Part shown: positions 8,641 to 17,015 of the stretch, piece after piece
Layout: each line of letters begins with the position of its first letter
How positions within the stretch are numbered: the stretch's first letter is position 1
Source of the DNA: an uncultured Bacteroidota bacterium
GTDB lineage: Bacteria; Bacteroidota; Bacteroidia; Bacteroidales; F082
Assembly: GCA_900542475.1 (NCBI GenBank)
Contig: UQNO01000009.1
Coordinates: forward strand, 1 to 60,804
DNA: 60,804 bases
Direction of reading: 5' to 3'
Position numbers and translations under genes: made by a program
The notes under the pieces: model-generated
What the model was told of the DNA's origin: nothing
The model's database searches: none
Seen by the model: only the letters and a program-made list of their open reading frames with translations

Positions 8641-10326
8641 ATGGACAGGTCGCAAAGTCTTATAATGTTGATTTTCATAATGTTGGGCTCGCTTGGGCTT
8701 CTGATTTTCGGTATGAAGTCGATGAGCGAGGCCCTTCAGAAGCTTGCGGGTCCGCAGCTTCGTCATATCCTTGGCAAGATGACGACAAACCGTTTCACGG
8801 GCATGCTGACGGGTGTCCTTGTCACTGCCGCGGTGCAGAGTTCCACCGCCACCACGGTGATGACGGTCTCGTTTGTCAATGCTTCTTTGCTGACATTGGG
8901 GCAGGCCATCTCGGTGGTTATGGGCGCCAACATCGGCACTACACTCACCGCGTGGATTATGTCGGCGGGATTCTCGTTTAACGTTACCGATATGGTGTGG
9001 CCTGTATTCATCATAGGAATTATTCTTATCTACAGAAAACGCCGCTCCACCGTCGGAGAGTTCCTTTTCGGTCTCGCTTTCATGTTCCTTGGTCTCGGCA
9101 CTTTGCGTGCGACGGGCGTGCAGATGAACCTCGGCGAGAACGAGGCGGTGCTCGGATTTTTCTCCTCGTTCGACCCCGACAGCATCTGGACGACATTGCT
9201 TTTCCTGCTTATCGGCAGCGTCCTCACCATGTGCGTGCAGTCGTCGGCGGCAGTGATGGCCATCACCATGATATTATGCTCCAGCGGCGCGCTCCCGATA
9301 TACCAGGGCATCGCGCTGGTGATGGGCGAAAACATCGGAACGACAGTGACATCGAACCTGGCAGCGCTGACAGCATCGACACAAGCGCGCCGCGCCGCCT
9401 TCGCCCACATGTTTTTTAACGTGTTCGGAGTGCTGTGGATGCTCTTCTTCCTGCATCCGTTTATCAATATGGTATGCTATGTGGTTGACTATGAACAAGG
9501 AATGTCCGACCCCGCTAAACTGAGCGTGGTGCTGGCGATGTTCCATACATGTTTCAATATCGCCAACACCGCTATCCTTATCGGATTCATTCCGCAAATC
9601 GAGAAAATAGTATGCTGGGCGATAAAAGACAAACCGGAGATGGAAAAGGAAGGTGTAAGACTGCAATATATCGACAACGGAATAGTGCAGACGCCTGAAA
9701 TAGCAGTGCTCCAGGCAGAGAAAGAAACAGCGTCATTCGGCGTTTATGTGCAGGAAATGTTCGCCAAGGTGCGAAACCTTCTCGATGAGAAAAACGACGG
9801 TAAATTTGCCGAGCAGTTCGCAGTCATTGAAAACAAGGAGCAAATTTCCGACCAGATCGAGATAGAGATAGCAAAATATATTGAACAAGTGAGCTATGAC
9901 CATCTCAGCGATGACACTAAAGTGAAGATTCGCCAGATGATGCGCGAGATTAGCGAGATAGAAAGCGTCGGCGATTCATGTTATAACATCGCAAGGACGC
10001 TGCGTCGCAAGATGGAGTTGGGAGAAAAATTCACACAATGGCAGAACCAGGCTCTGCGTGAGATGATGAAGCTGTGTGACGACGCACTTTCTCTTATGAA
10101 TGCCATCATGACAGGACACCGTTCGGAATACGATGTCAACGAGTCGTACCGTGTCGAAAACGAGATGAATGTGCTGCGTCAAATGCTGAAAAACGAGAAT
10201 ATACGCAATGTCAACGAGATGAAATACAACTACACTGTGGGAACCATGTTCTCCGACCTGGTCACCGACTGCGAGAAACTCGGCGACTATGTCGTCAACG
10301 TCGTTGAGGCGAGAATCGGGAAATGA
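8641..10326 (+). CDS. Na+/phosphate cotransporter family protein with PhoU-like tail (561 aa)
   Basis: An inner-membrane sodium-phosphate symporter of the PNaS/NptA family. The first ~320 residues hold two inverted Na/Pi repeats with the paired QSS signatures (AAVQSSTATTVM near residue 65 and CVQSSAAVMAITM near 200) and GANIGTTLTAW and GENIGTTVTSN motifs. Hydrophobic segments run through to about residue 325. Residues ~380-555 are a soluble helical PhoU-like region often fused to this family. Start ATG follows a TATTTTTG -7 element (8597-8604). It stands alone and is not obviously in an operon. Phosphate is the likely substrate by family; no Pho regulation can be seen. Confidence 0.9.
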   Translation: MDRSQSLIMLIFIMLGSLGLLIFGMKSMSEALQKLAGPQLRHILGKMTTNRFTGMLTGVLVTAAVQSSTATTVMTVSFVNASLLTLGQAISVVMGANIGTTLTAWIMSAGFSFNVTDMVWPVFIIGIILIYRKRRSTVGEFLFGLAFMFLGLGTLRATGVQMNLGENEAVLGFFSSFDPDSIWTTLLFLLIGSVLTMCVQSSAAVMAITMILCSSGALPIYQGIALVMGENIGTTVTSNLAALTASTQARRAAFAHMFFNVFGVLWMLFFLHPFINMVCYVVDYEQGMSDPAKLSVVLAMFHTCFNIANTAILIGFIPQIEKIVCWAIKDKPEMEKEGVRLQYIDNGIVQTPEIAVLQAEKETASFGVYVQEMFAKVRNLLDEKNDGKFAEQFAVIENKEQISDQIEIEIAKYIEQVSYDHLSDDTKVKIRQMMREISEIESVGDSCYNIARTLRRKMELGEKFTQWQNQALREMMKLCDDALSLMNAIMTGHRSEYDVNESYRVENEMNVLRQMLKNENIRNVNEMKYNYTVGTMFSDLVTDCEKLGDYVVNVVEARIGK

Positions 10327-10470
10327 TAAGTCAAGGCTGCCGCACAATGCGCCCGGGCGTTTTCTAATCGTGGAATCAAAGCGAGAAAATATATTTTTTG
10401 AGAAAAACGTAGATTTTTTTTGGAAAAGAAAATCAGCGTCGAGGATATTAAAAAAAAATGTCCGAAGAAT

Positions 10471-10501
10471 TTTGCCAATCAAAAAATAAATCGTACATTT
10501 G
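10471..10501 (+). promoter_or_regulatory. Promoter of tryptophanase
   Basis: TTTG (10471-10474), 19 bases, TACATTTG (10494-10501): a near-perfect Bacteroidetes -33/-7 pair. Transcription would begin about 30 bases before the ATG at 10540, which rules out the longer in-frame start at 10420. Confidence 0.75.
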
Positions 10502-10539
10502 CAAACCTTTTCGAGATTACTAAACTAAATAATAAAATT

Positions 10540-11916
10540 ATGGAATTACCATTTGCAGAAGCGTGGAAAATCAAGATGGTCGAACCCATTAAAAAATCCA
10601 CTCGTGAACAACGTGAAGAATGGCTCAATGAAGCCCATCAGAATGTGTTTATGCTGAAGAGCGACTATGTCTATATCGACCTCCTCACCGACTCGGGAAC
10701 AGGTGCGATGAGTGACCGCCAATGGGCCGCTATGATGCAAGGTGACGAGAGCTACGGCGGCGCGCGCTCATTCTTCCACATGAAGGATACCATTAACGAA
10801 ATCACTGGTTTTGAATATGTTATCCCCACACACCAGGGTCGTGCAGCCGAAAACGTGCTGTTCTCATATCTCGTAAAACCAGGTCATGTCATCCCGGGCA
10901 ACGCTCACTTCGACACAACAAAAGGTCATATCGAGAGCCGCAAGGCATTCGCTATCGATGTCACGGTCGATGAGGCTTACGACACCCAGCTCGAAGTCCC
11001 TTTCAAAGGTAACGTCAGCCTTGAGAAATTAGAGAAGATACTCAAGGAAAACAAAGGCAACGTGCCGTTTATGGTGCTCACAGTGACTAACAACACTGTT
11101 GGTGGTCAGCCGGTGAGCATGCGGAACATTCGCGAGACCTGCGAGCTCTGCCATAAATACGGCGTGCCGGTCAACCTCGACAGCGCCCGTTTCATCGAGA
11201 ACGCCTATTTTATCAAGACACGTGAAAAAGGCTATGAAAACAAGACCCTTCGCGAAATATGCAAGGAGATGTTCAGCTATGCCGACAGCATGACAATGTC
11301 GGCAAAGAAAGACGGTCTTGTCAATATGGGCGGTTTTATCGCAACAAACAAGAAAGACTGGTACGAAGGCGCCAAGTTGTTCTGCATTCCGTTTGAGGGC
11401 TTCCTCACATACGGTGGCATGAATGGCCGCGACATGGACGCCCTCGCAGTCGGTTTGAAAGAAAACATCGAATTCGATATGGTAGAGACTCGTATCAAAC
11501 AGGTGCAATATCTCGCTCAAAAACTCGATGAGTACGGCATTCCTTACCAGCGTCCTGCCGGTGGTCACGCCATCTTCGTCGATGCCGACAAGGTGTTGAC
11601 AAATATCCCTAAAGAAGAGTTCCCCGCCCAGACACTGACATGTGAGCTTTATCTCGAAGCGGGTATTCGCGCCTGCGAAATCGGTTATGTTCTCGCTGAC
11701 CGCGACCCCGTCACACATCAGAACCGTTTCGGTGGCAACGACTTCGTGCGTCTCTGCATACCACGCCGTGTTTACACAAACAACCACATGGACGTCATAG
11801 CGGCGGCATTGAAGAACGTGTACGACCGCCGCGACACTATCAAACGCGGTCTTGAAATCACGTGGGAAGCCGAACTGATGAGACATTTTACTTGCCAGTT
11901 TAAACGCTTGAAATAG
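10540..11916 (+). CDS. tnaA: Tryptophanase (tryptophan indole-lyase)
   Basis: A PLP-dependent beta-eliminating lyase that converts tryptophan to indole, pyruvate and ammonia in the cytoplasm. The sequence is collinear with Bacteroides TnaA (MELPFAEAWKIKMVEP start, 458 aa). Landmarks are DLLTDSGTGAMSDRQWAAMM, THQGRAAENVLF, the cofactor-site DSARF and the PLP lysine in MSAKKDG. Tyrosine phenol-lyase is the close alternative; here AGIRACEIG has Ile where phenol-lyases carry the substrate-binding Arg (MERG), and DSARF replaces their DATR. This favours tryptophanase. The start is set by the promoter and by homology. No tnaC-like leader is visible; the gene appears monocistronic. Confidence 0.93.
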   Translation: MELPFAEAWKIKMVEPIKKSTREQREEWLNEAHQNVFMLKSDYVYIDLLTDSGTGAMSDRQWAAMMQGDESYGGARSFFHMKDTINEITGFEYVIPTHQGRAAENVLFSYLVKPGHVIPGNAHFDTTKGHIESRKAFAIDVTVDEAYDTQLEVPFKGNVSLEKLEKILKENKGNVPFMVLTVTNNTVGGQPVSMRNIRETCELCHKYGVPVNLDSARFIENAYFIKTREKGYENKTLREICKEMFSYADSMTMSAKKDGLVNMGGFIATNKKDWYEGAKLFCIPFEGFLTYGGMNGRDMDALAVGLKENIEFDMVETRIKQVQYLAQKLDEYGIPYQRPAGGHAIFVDADKVLTNIPKEEFPAQTLTCELYLEAGIRACEIGYVLADRDPVTHQNRFGGNDFVRLCIPRRVYTNNHMDVIAAALKNVYDRRDTIKRGLEITWEAELMRHFTCQFKRLK

Positions 11917-11927
11917 TTGTAGGAATT

Positions 11928-11958
11928 GAGAGTGGGGCCGTTAGCGACTCCACTCTTC
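11928..11958 (+). terminator. Weak hairpin after tnaA
   Basis: GAGTGGGG (11930-11937) can pair with CTCCACTC (11948-11955), one G-T pair included, around a 10-base loop, followed by a pyrimidine-rich but not pure T tract. It is a possible inefficient terminator between tnaA and the next gene. Confidence 0.3.
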
Positions 11959-11982
11959 TCTCCATACTTCAAATAAAGAAAA

Positions 11983-12522
11983 ATGAATTATGTTTTCATC
12001 ATAGCCCTGACATTCTGTGTCTGCACAGCCTCCACCGCTTTCAATATCGGGAATGAAAATGGCTGGTGGCGCAATCTCTGTTTTGTCGGCGCCCTGGCGG
12101 CGGGGCAGGGACTGATGTACTGGCTTGGCGCACTGCTCGGTGGCACGTTCATGTATAAATTTGAAGGTATTGCAAAAATCATCGTCGTCATATTCTGTTT
12201 CATGATAACATTCAGAATGGTGACCGACACACTGAAAATCAAAAACGGGAAGAACCTTTTCCTGATAGATAAACCAAAACAACTGATAATCCTTGCTGTC
12301 GCCCTGGGCATCAATGCCTTGATAGCAGGCCTGATGGCAAACGAGCCGTTCCTGCCGTTGTTCGGAAAATCGACACCGTTATTGCTAATAGGAGTCTCCC
12401 TCGCTTGGGGACTTGTCGGAATAGGAACCAAATTCTCACAGATGAAACTGTTGATTAACAGCTTGTTGAATCTTGTCGCGGCATTGGCGATATTGGCAAC
12501 AGGATTTGTTGCAATAATCTGA
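11983..12522 (+). CDS. MntP-like six-helix membrane protein
   Basis: A 179-residue polytopic inner-membrane protein with about six hydrophobic segments arranged as two repeats of three, resembling the MntP/YebN manganese-efflux family in size and layout. The equivalents of the paired family motifs are CTASTAFNIG near residue 13 and LGINALIAGL near residue 104. In MntP these carry conserved aspartates (MDAFAVS, IDALAVG), but here the acidic residues are absent or replaced by Asn. Export of manganese is therefore doubtful, and another substrate or a non-transport role is possible. It follows tnaA by 66 bases on the same strand. Confidence 0.5.
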   Translation: MNYVFIIALTFCVCTASTAFNIGNENGWWRNLCFVGALAAGQGLMYWLGALLGGTFMYKFEGIAKIIVVIFCFMITFRMVTDTLKIKNGKNLFLIDKPKQLIILAVALGINALIAGLMANEPFLPLFGKSTPLLLIGVSLAWGLVGIGTKFSQMKLLINSLLNLVAALAILATGFVAII

Positions 12523-12705
12523 AGACGATTCCACTTGATGTCAATATTCCATTTTAATAGATTTTCAACGATGTAAGTGGCGGTATGCAAATATTCTAAT
12601 TCGGATTTAATGGCATGTTGATTTTTTTTAATCTCCACCTTGAAAAAATTCATGTATCTTTGTAATCTAAAACAATGTGATTAAGATTTTTTTAAACGTC
12701 TGAAA
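12523..12705 (+). promoter_or_regulatory. Intergenic stretch with endonuclease I promoter
   Basis: A -7 element TATCTTTG lies at 12655-12662, 44 bases before the endonuclease I ATG. No convincing -33 is present at the usual spacing. Nothing else is recognisable in this stretch. Confidence 0.4.
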
Positions 12706-13752
12706 ATGAAAAAGTTATATCTTGTTTTAACTCTGATAATCGCGGCTGCCACGCTCAATGCGCAGCCTCAAGGATATTACGACGGCACTGAAGGTCTCAC
12801 GGGCAACGCCTTAAAGACTAAACTGCACGGCATCATTAAGAACGACAAACATGTGTCTTACAGTGGCTTGTGGAACGCTTATGAGCAGACCGACAAGAAA
12901 CCGAATGGCAAAGTCTGGGATATCTATTCCGACATTCCTAACGGAACACCGCCGTATCAGTTTACTTTCGTGATAAACCAGTGCGGCAACTACAGCGGCG
13001 AGGGCGACTGCTACAACCGCGAGCATCTCTGGGCACAGTCGTGGACCAACAACGACGGCACCGAAAAAACCGACCTGCATCATGTGTATCCTACTGATGG
13101 ATATGTCAACAACCGACGCTCAAACTATGCTTTCGGCGAGGTGGGAAATGCCTCCTGGACCTCGCAGAATGGCAGTAAACTCGGGAAAAACACCGTCAGC
13201 GGTTTTACCGGCACCGTGTTCGAGCCGATTGACGAGTATAAAGGCGACATCGCTCGCGCCCTGATGTATGTCAGCGTGCGCTATTATACCGAAGACGGCA
13301 AATGGAATAATTCCGATATGACAAATAAATCGATAATCAAAGACTGGGCTATTGCAATGCTCCTACGCTGGCACGAGGAAGATCCTGTCGATGATAAGGA
13401 AATCAACAGAAATAATGCCGTTTACAATATCCAACATAATAGGAACCCGTTTGTCGATTACCCGGAATTTGCCAATATGATATGGGATTCGCATTGGAGC
13501 GTCGATGAAATGCAACAGACCGTCTTGGTCAACGTATGGCCGAATCCAGCCACCTCGACAGTAAATATCAAAGGTGAGAATATTGATGCCGTTTATATGT
13601 ATAACGCTGTAGGTCAATTGGTTCTGTATCTTGATGTTGATAAAGACGAGCAGTCTGTAGTCGATGTGAGCGGATTCAACAGCGGCATCTATTTCATGAA
13701 TGTCATCTCCGGAAACGGAGGGTCTGTGCTGAAAAAAATAATGGTGCGATGA
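12706..13752 (+). CDS. Secreted endonuclease I with T9SS sorting domain
   Basis: A non-specific secreted or surface DNase of the endonuclease I family. An N-terminal signal peptide (MKKLYLVLTLIIAAATLNAQ) is followed by GYYDGTEGLTGNALKTKL and the catalytic region CYNREHLWAQSW with the metal-associated His, then DLHHVYPTDGYVNNRRSNYAFGEV. The last ~75 residues (VNVWPNPATSTVNI to VLKKIMVR) are a T9SS type A C-terminal sorting domain, so export is through the type IX system. At 348 aa it equals a family domain plus sorting tail. Its stop overlaps the next start (ATGA, 13749-13752), so it is translationally coupled to the ABC-F gene. A likely role is scavenging extracellular DNA. Confidence 0.92.
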   Translation: MKKLYLVLTLIIAAATLNAQPQGYYDGTEGLTGNALKTKLHGIIKNDKHVSYSGLWNAYEQTDKKPNGKVWDIYSDIPNGTPPYQFTFVINQCGNYSGEGDCYNREHLWAQSWTNNDGTEKTDLHHVYPTDGYVNNRRSNYAFGEVGNASWTSQNGSKLGKNTVSGFTGTVFEPIDEYKGDIARALMYVSVRYYTEDGKWNNSDMTNKSIIKDWAIAMLLRWHEEDPVDDKEINRNNAVYNIQHNRNPFVDYPEFANMIWDSHWSVDEMQQTVLVNVWPNPATSTVNIKGENIDAVYMYNAVGQLVLYLDVDKDEQSVVDVSGFNSGIYFMNVISGNGGSVLKKIMVR

Positions 13753-15665
13753 TTTCGATTCAAAATCTGAGCATACATTTCACAGGTCAAGACCTCTTTT
13801 CCGACATCAATTTCATGATTCGGGAGAAGGACCGTATAGGTCTTGTGGGCAAAAACGGCGCCGGAAAGACGACTCTCATCCGTATCATCGCCGGCATTGA
13901 ACAGCCATCGCACGGCAACGTCGTGATGTCTGACGACATTACAATAGGCTACCTCCCTCAAGAGAAAAACATACATTCCACCAAGACAGTCCTTGAAGAG
14001 ACGATGACGGCTTTCGAGGAGTTTCATCAAATTGAGAGAAAACTGTCGCAACTGCAGGACGAGCTGTCGCAACGTGCTGATTATGAAAGCGACAGCTATC
14101 AAAAGCTCTGTGAGAAGATGAGTGCTCTCAATGAGCGGCTGACACTCCTCGGCGGTCATTCCGCGGAGGGTGAGGCTGAACGAATCCTTGTGGGGCTCGG
14201 CTTCGACCACGAGGACATGACGCGCGCGATGAACGAGTTCAGCAACGGCTGGCAGATGCGCGTGGAGCTCGCAAAAATATTGTTGCGAAAACCTCGACTG
14301 CTGCTTCTCGACGAGCCTACCAACCATCTTGATATCGAGTCAATACAATGGCTTGAAAGCTATCTGAAAAGCTACTACGGTGCCATCTTCATGGTGTCGC
14401 ACGACCGCGCCTTCCTCGACCATATCACTATACGAACCATCGAGATTTCGGGCGGAAAGATTTACGACTACAAATGCGCCTACTCCGAGTTCGTGGAGCG
14501 TCGTGAGGAGCGTATCGACATGCAGAAAGCCGCCTACGACAACCAACAACGCGAAATCAAGGAGATAGAGGCGTTCATCGAGCGGTTCCGCTATAAAGCC
14601 ACCAAGGCCAAGCAAGTGCAGTCGCGAGTAAAACAACTCGAAAAAATGGACGTGGTGGAAATCGACGACCGCGACAAGTCGGTGATGCACTTCAAGTTCC
14701 CGCCGGCGCCACACTCCGGCAAGGTGACAATAGAACTGAACCATGTGTCGAAGTCTTACGGCGAGAAAAATATTCTCAACAACATAAATCTTCTCATACC
14801 AAGAGGCGAGAAAATAGCTTTCGTGGGCCGTAACGGCGAAGGAAAATCCACCTTGGCGAAAATCATCTCGGGAGTGCTCGACTACACCGGAGAAGTAAAA
14901 CTCGGTCATGAGGTGAAAATCGGCTATTACGCTCAAAATCAACAGGATATGCTCGATGCGGAAAAAACAGTGTTCGAAACATTAGATGATGTGGCAACCG
15001 GCGAGATGCGAGTCAAGGTGAAATCGCTGCTCGGTGCCTTCCTGTTCAGCGGCGAGACAATCGACAAAAAAGTCAAGGTGCTGTCAGGTGGTGAGAAAGC
15101 ACGCCTCTCATTGGCAAAAATGCTGCTCTTCCCGACAAATCTACTTGTCCTCGACGAGCCGACAAACCACCTCGATATGCTTTCTAAAGATATCTTGAAA
15201 TCGGCGCTTATTCAGTTCGACGGCACCCTCATCGTCGTCTCGCACGACCGTGATTTCTTGCAGGGTCTAACGACAAAAGTTTACGAGTTTAAAAAGCCTC
15301 ATATCAAGGAATATATAGGCGACATCTACGATTTCTTGGAAGAAAAACGTCTCAAGGAACTTGATGACTTGAACCGTCAGCGGAAATCTCAACAGCAACA
15401 AGCACCTGCCGCTTCTCAAAATAAAATCGATTACGAGGCTAAAAAAATTGAAGAGCGTGAAAAACGACGTGTCGAAAAGGAAATAAAGAAACTGGAAGAG
15501 CAAATCAACGCCATTGAAAAGGAGCTCGCCATGTTGGACCGTATAATGGCTGACCCCTCATCGCATCCGGAAGTGGAAGTGAATGACAATTTCTATTGGT
15601 CGTACGGAAAGAAAAAAGAGGAACTGCAATATCTAATCGATAAGTGGGGAGAGATTGCGATGTGA
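13749..15665 (+). CDS. ABC-F family ATPase (638 aa)
   Basis: A soluble twin-ATPase protein of the ABC-F family, which act on the ribosome rather than in transport. Domain 1 has Walker A GLVGKNGAGKTTL (~residue 34), signature FSNGWQMRVELAK and Walker B LLLDEPTNHLD. A charged linker follows (ERRE...RFRYKATKAKQVQSR). Domain 2 has AFVGRNGEGKSTL, LSGGEKARLSLAKML and LVLDEPTNHLD. The tail (residues ~560-610) is a coiled coil rich in E/K. There are no membrane segments. It resembles Uup/YdiF-type members more than antibiotic-resistance ARE proteins, though that split cannot be settled by eye. It overlaps the upstream nuclease gene by four bases. Confidence 0.93.
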   Translation: MISIQNLSIHFTGQDLFSDINFMIREKDRIGLVGKNGAGKTTLIRIIAGIEQPSHGNVVMSDDITIGYLPQEKNIHSTKTVLEETMTAFEEFHQIERKLSQLQDELSQRADYESDSYQKLCEKMSALNERLTLLGGHSAEGEAERILVGLGFDHEDMTRAMNEFSNGWQMRVELAKILLRKPRLLLLDEPTNHLDIESIQWLESYLKSYYGAIFMVSHDRAFLDHITIRTIEISGGKIYDYKCAYSEFVERREERIDMQKAAYDNQQREIKEIEAFIERFRYKATKAKQVQSRVKQLEKMDVVEIDDRDKSVMHFKFPPAPHSGKVTIELNHVSKSYGEKNILNNINLLIPRGEKIAFVGRNGEGKSTLAKIISGVLDYTGEVKLGHEVKIGYYAQNQQDMLDAEKTVFETLDDVATGEMRVKVKSLLGAFLFSGETIDKKVKVLSGGEKARLSLAKMLLFPTNLLVLDEPTNHLDMLSKDILKSALIQFDGTLIVVSHDRDFLQGLTTKVYEFKKPHIKEYIGDIYDFLEEKRLKELDDLNRQRKSQQQQAPAASQNKIDYEAKKIEEREKRRVEKEIKKLEEQINAIEKELAMLDRIMADPSSHPEVEVNDNFYWSYGKKKEELQYLIDKWGEIAM

Positions 15666-15833
15666 AAAATGACATTTTGAGACGAAATCTTTGGCAGACA
15701 AGAAGCAAAAGCTTTGATAATTTGACAAAACATTCGTTTCGGAGGATTGAAAATCCATTGAAACAATAGAAAAACGTGTTTTTATCAAAGTTGTTATATT
15801 TTGTTGATATACAGTATTTTAGATAATGTTTCG

Positions 15834-17006
15834 TCAACTATTTTTGTCTGTCATACCTTGGTTTCTCATCTTGTTTTCCACCGGTATCGCATAAATCCCC
15901 AATAAAATCTCGGTGAAACGCTTCTCTGCTTCACTCCCGAGCTCCTCGTAAAGTTTCGAGAAAATTTTGTCGCAATAGGCTTTGAAAACTTCTTCTTCTT
16001 CTTTGGTATAGTGCTTTTTAAACGTGGAAGTTCCTGATAGCCAGTCGTTTGCGATGAAGTTATTGGAATATAACTGATAATGTTTGTAAATCCTTTTGTC
16101 AATCATATCAGCCACAGCCGGCACAATCTCGTGCTTGTCGGCTCCCTCAAAGGGTTTTAAGTCGTCGTAAGTGATTGTGGGACAAATCACTATGCTCATA
16201 ACGCCTTTTTTCTTCGTAAGACCCGAAACGATGCTGTCCATGTCTTCCATCGGTTTCTTCACATAAACGCCGTCGCGTTCCTTCAGATAGCTTTCCCTCG
16301 CTTTCATCATGGCACACGGCTCGTATTCATACGATGTCGCAATAGGGGTGATGTTCAACTCCGCAAGGTTTGGCACGAGGTTTTTCTTGTCTCCCGACAT
16401 CGAGAACATATTGATGAGACCGTTGTCGGTCTTGTCGTTGCCATCTTTGGTTCTGCCGTTGCGTTGCGCAATCCACACGGATTTGTTTCCTCTAATGAGA
16501 AATCTGATGTAATCGGAAAGATGTTGTGAGTTTTGAGCCAACTCCCTGATATTCTGCGATCTCTCGACCTTGAACATCTTGTTGCTCTTCCCGAAAACGT
16601 CAATGGTTTTATTCAGGATAAGATTGCTTCCGTAAGCGATGTTGCATGTTTTCAAATTGTTTTCCAACATATACATCTGTAAGATGAACGCGTCGAGGGT
16701 TATGTCGCGGTGATTGCCGGTGAACAGATGTGCCTTGTTCTTGTCGATGCTGTCGAAACCAAAGGTTTCGACGCGTTTCATGGTTGTCGATACTATCAAC
16801 TTTACGAAACGTGTCATCATAATGCGCTGAAACTCATCGGTGGTCTTGATGCTTCTCAACAAATCCTTAATCTCGTCGTCAGACTTGTTCGGAAGCACCA
16901 ATTTGGCCAATGATAGCGATGTCTCGTCATTGATGAAGTATTCCATGGCTGACGGAATCTCATCGTCTTTATATGACCTAATATCTTCGAATTGCTCTGT
17001 TGTCAT
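15834..17006 (-). CDS. PlsC-like acyltransferase family protein (390 aa)
   Basis: Resembles the large 1-acylglycerol-3-phosphate acyltransferase-like proteins of Bacteroidetes, which probably add acyl chains to phospholipid precursors at the inner membrane face. The putative active-site box is HLFTGNHRDITLDAF near residue 95 (His to Asp spacing is one longer than the classical HxxxxD). A substrate-binding-like block is SVWIAQRNGRTKDGND near residue 177. No transmembrane helix is clear. It starts nine bases after the stop of sppA on the same strand, so the two probably form an operon. Substrate is unknown. Confidence 0.7.
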   Translation of the reverse strand: MTTEQFEDIRSYKDDEIPSAMEYFINDETSLSLAKLVLPNKSDDEIKDLLRSIKTTDEFQRIMMTRFVKLIVSTTMKRVETFGFDSIDKNKAHLFTGNHRDITLDAFILQMYMLENNLKTCNIAYGSNLILNKTIDVFGKSNKMFKVERSQNIRELAQNSQHLSDYIRFLIRGNKSVWIAQRNGRTKDGNDKTDNGLINMFSMSGDKKNLVPNLAELNITPIATSYEYEPCAMMKARESYLKERDGVYVKKPMEDMDSIVSGLTKKKGVMSIVICPTITYDDLKPFEGADKHEIVPAVADMIDKRIYKHYQLYSNNFIANDWLSGTSTFKKHYTKEEEEVFKAYCDKIFSKLYEELGSEAEKRFTEILLGIYAIPVENKMRNQGMTDKNS

Positions 17007-17015
17007 CTTAAATCA

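Noticed and set aside
10540..11916. Tyrosine phenol-lyase
   Set aside because: The substrate-binding Arg of phenol-lyases is Ile here (CEIG) and DSARF matches tryptophanase.
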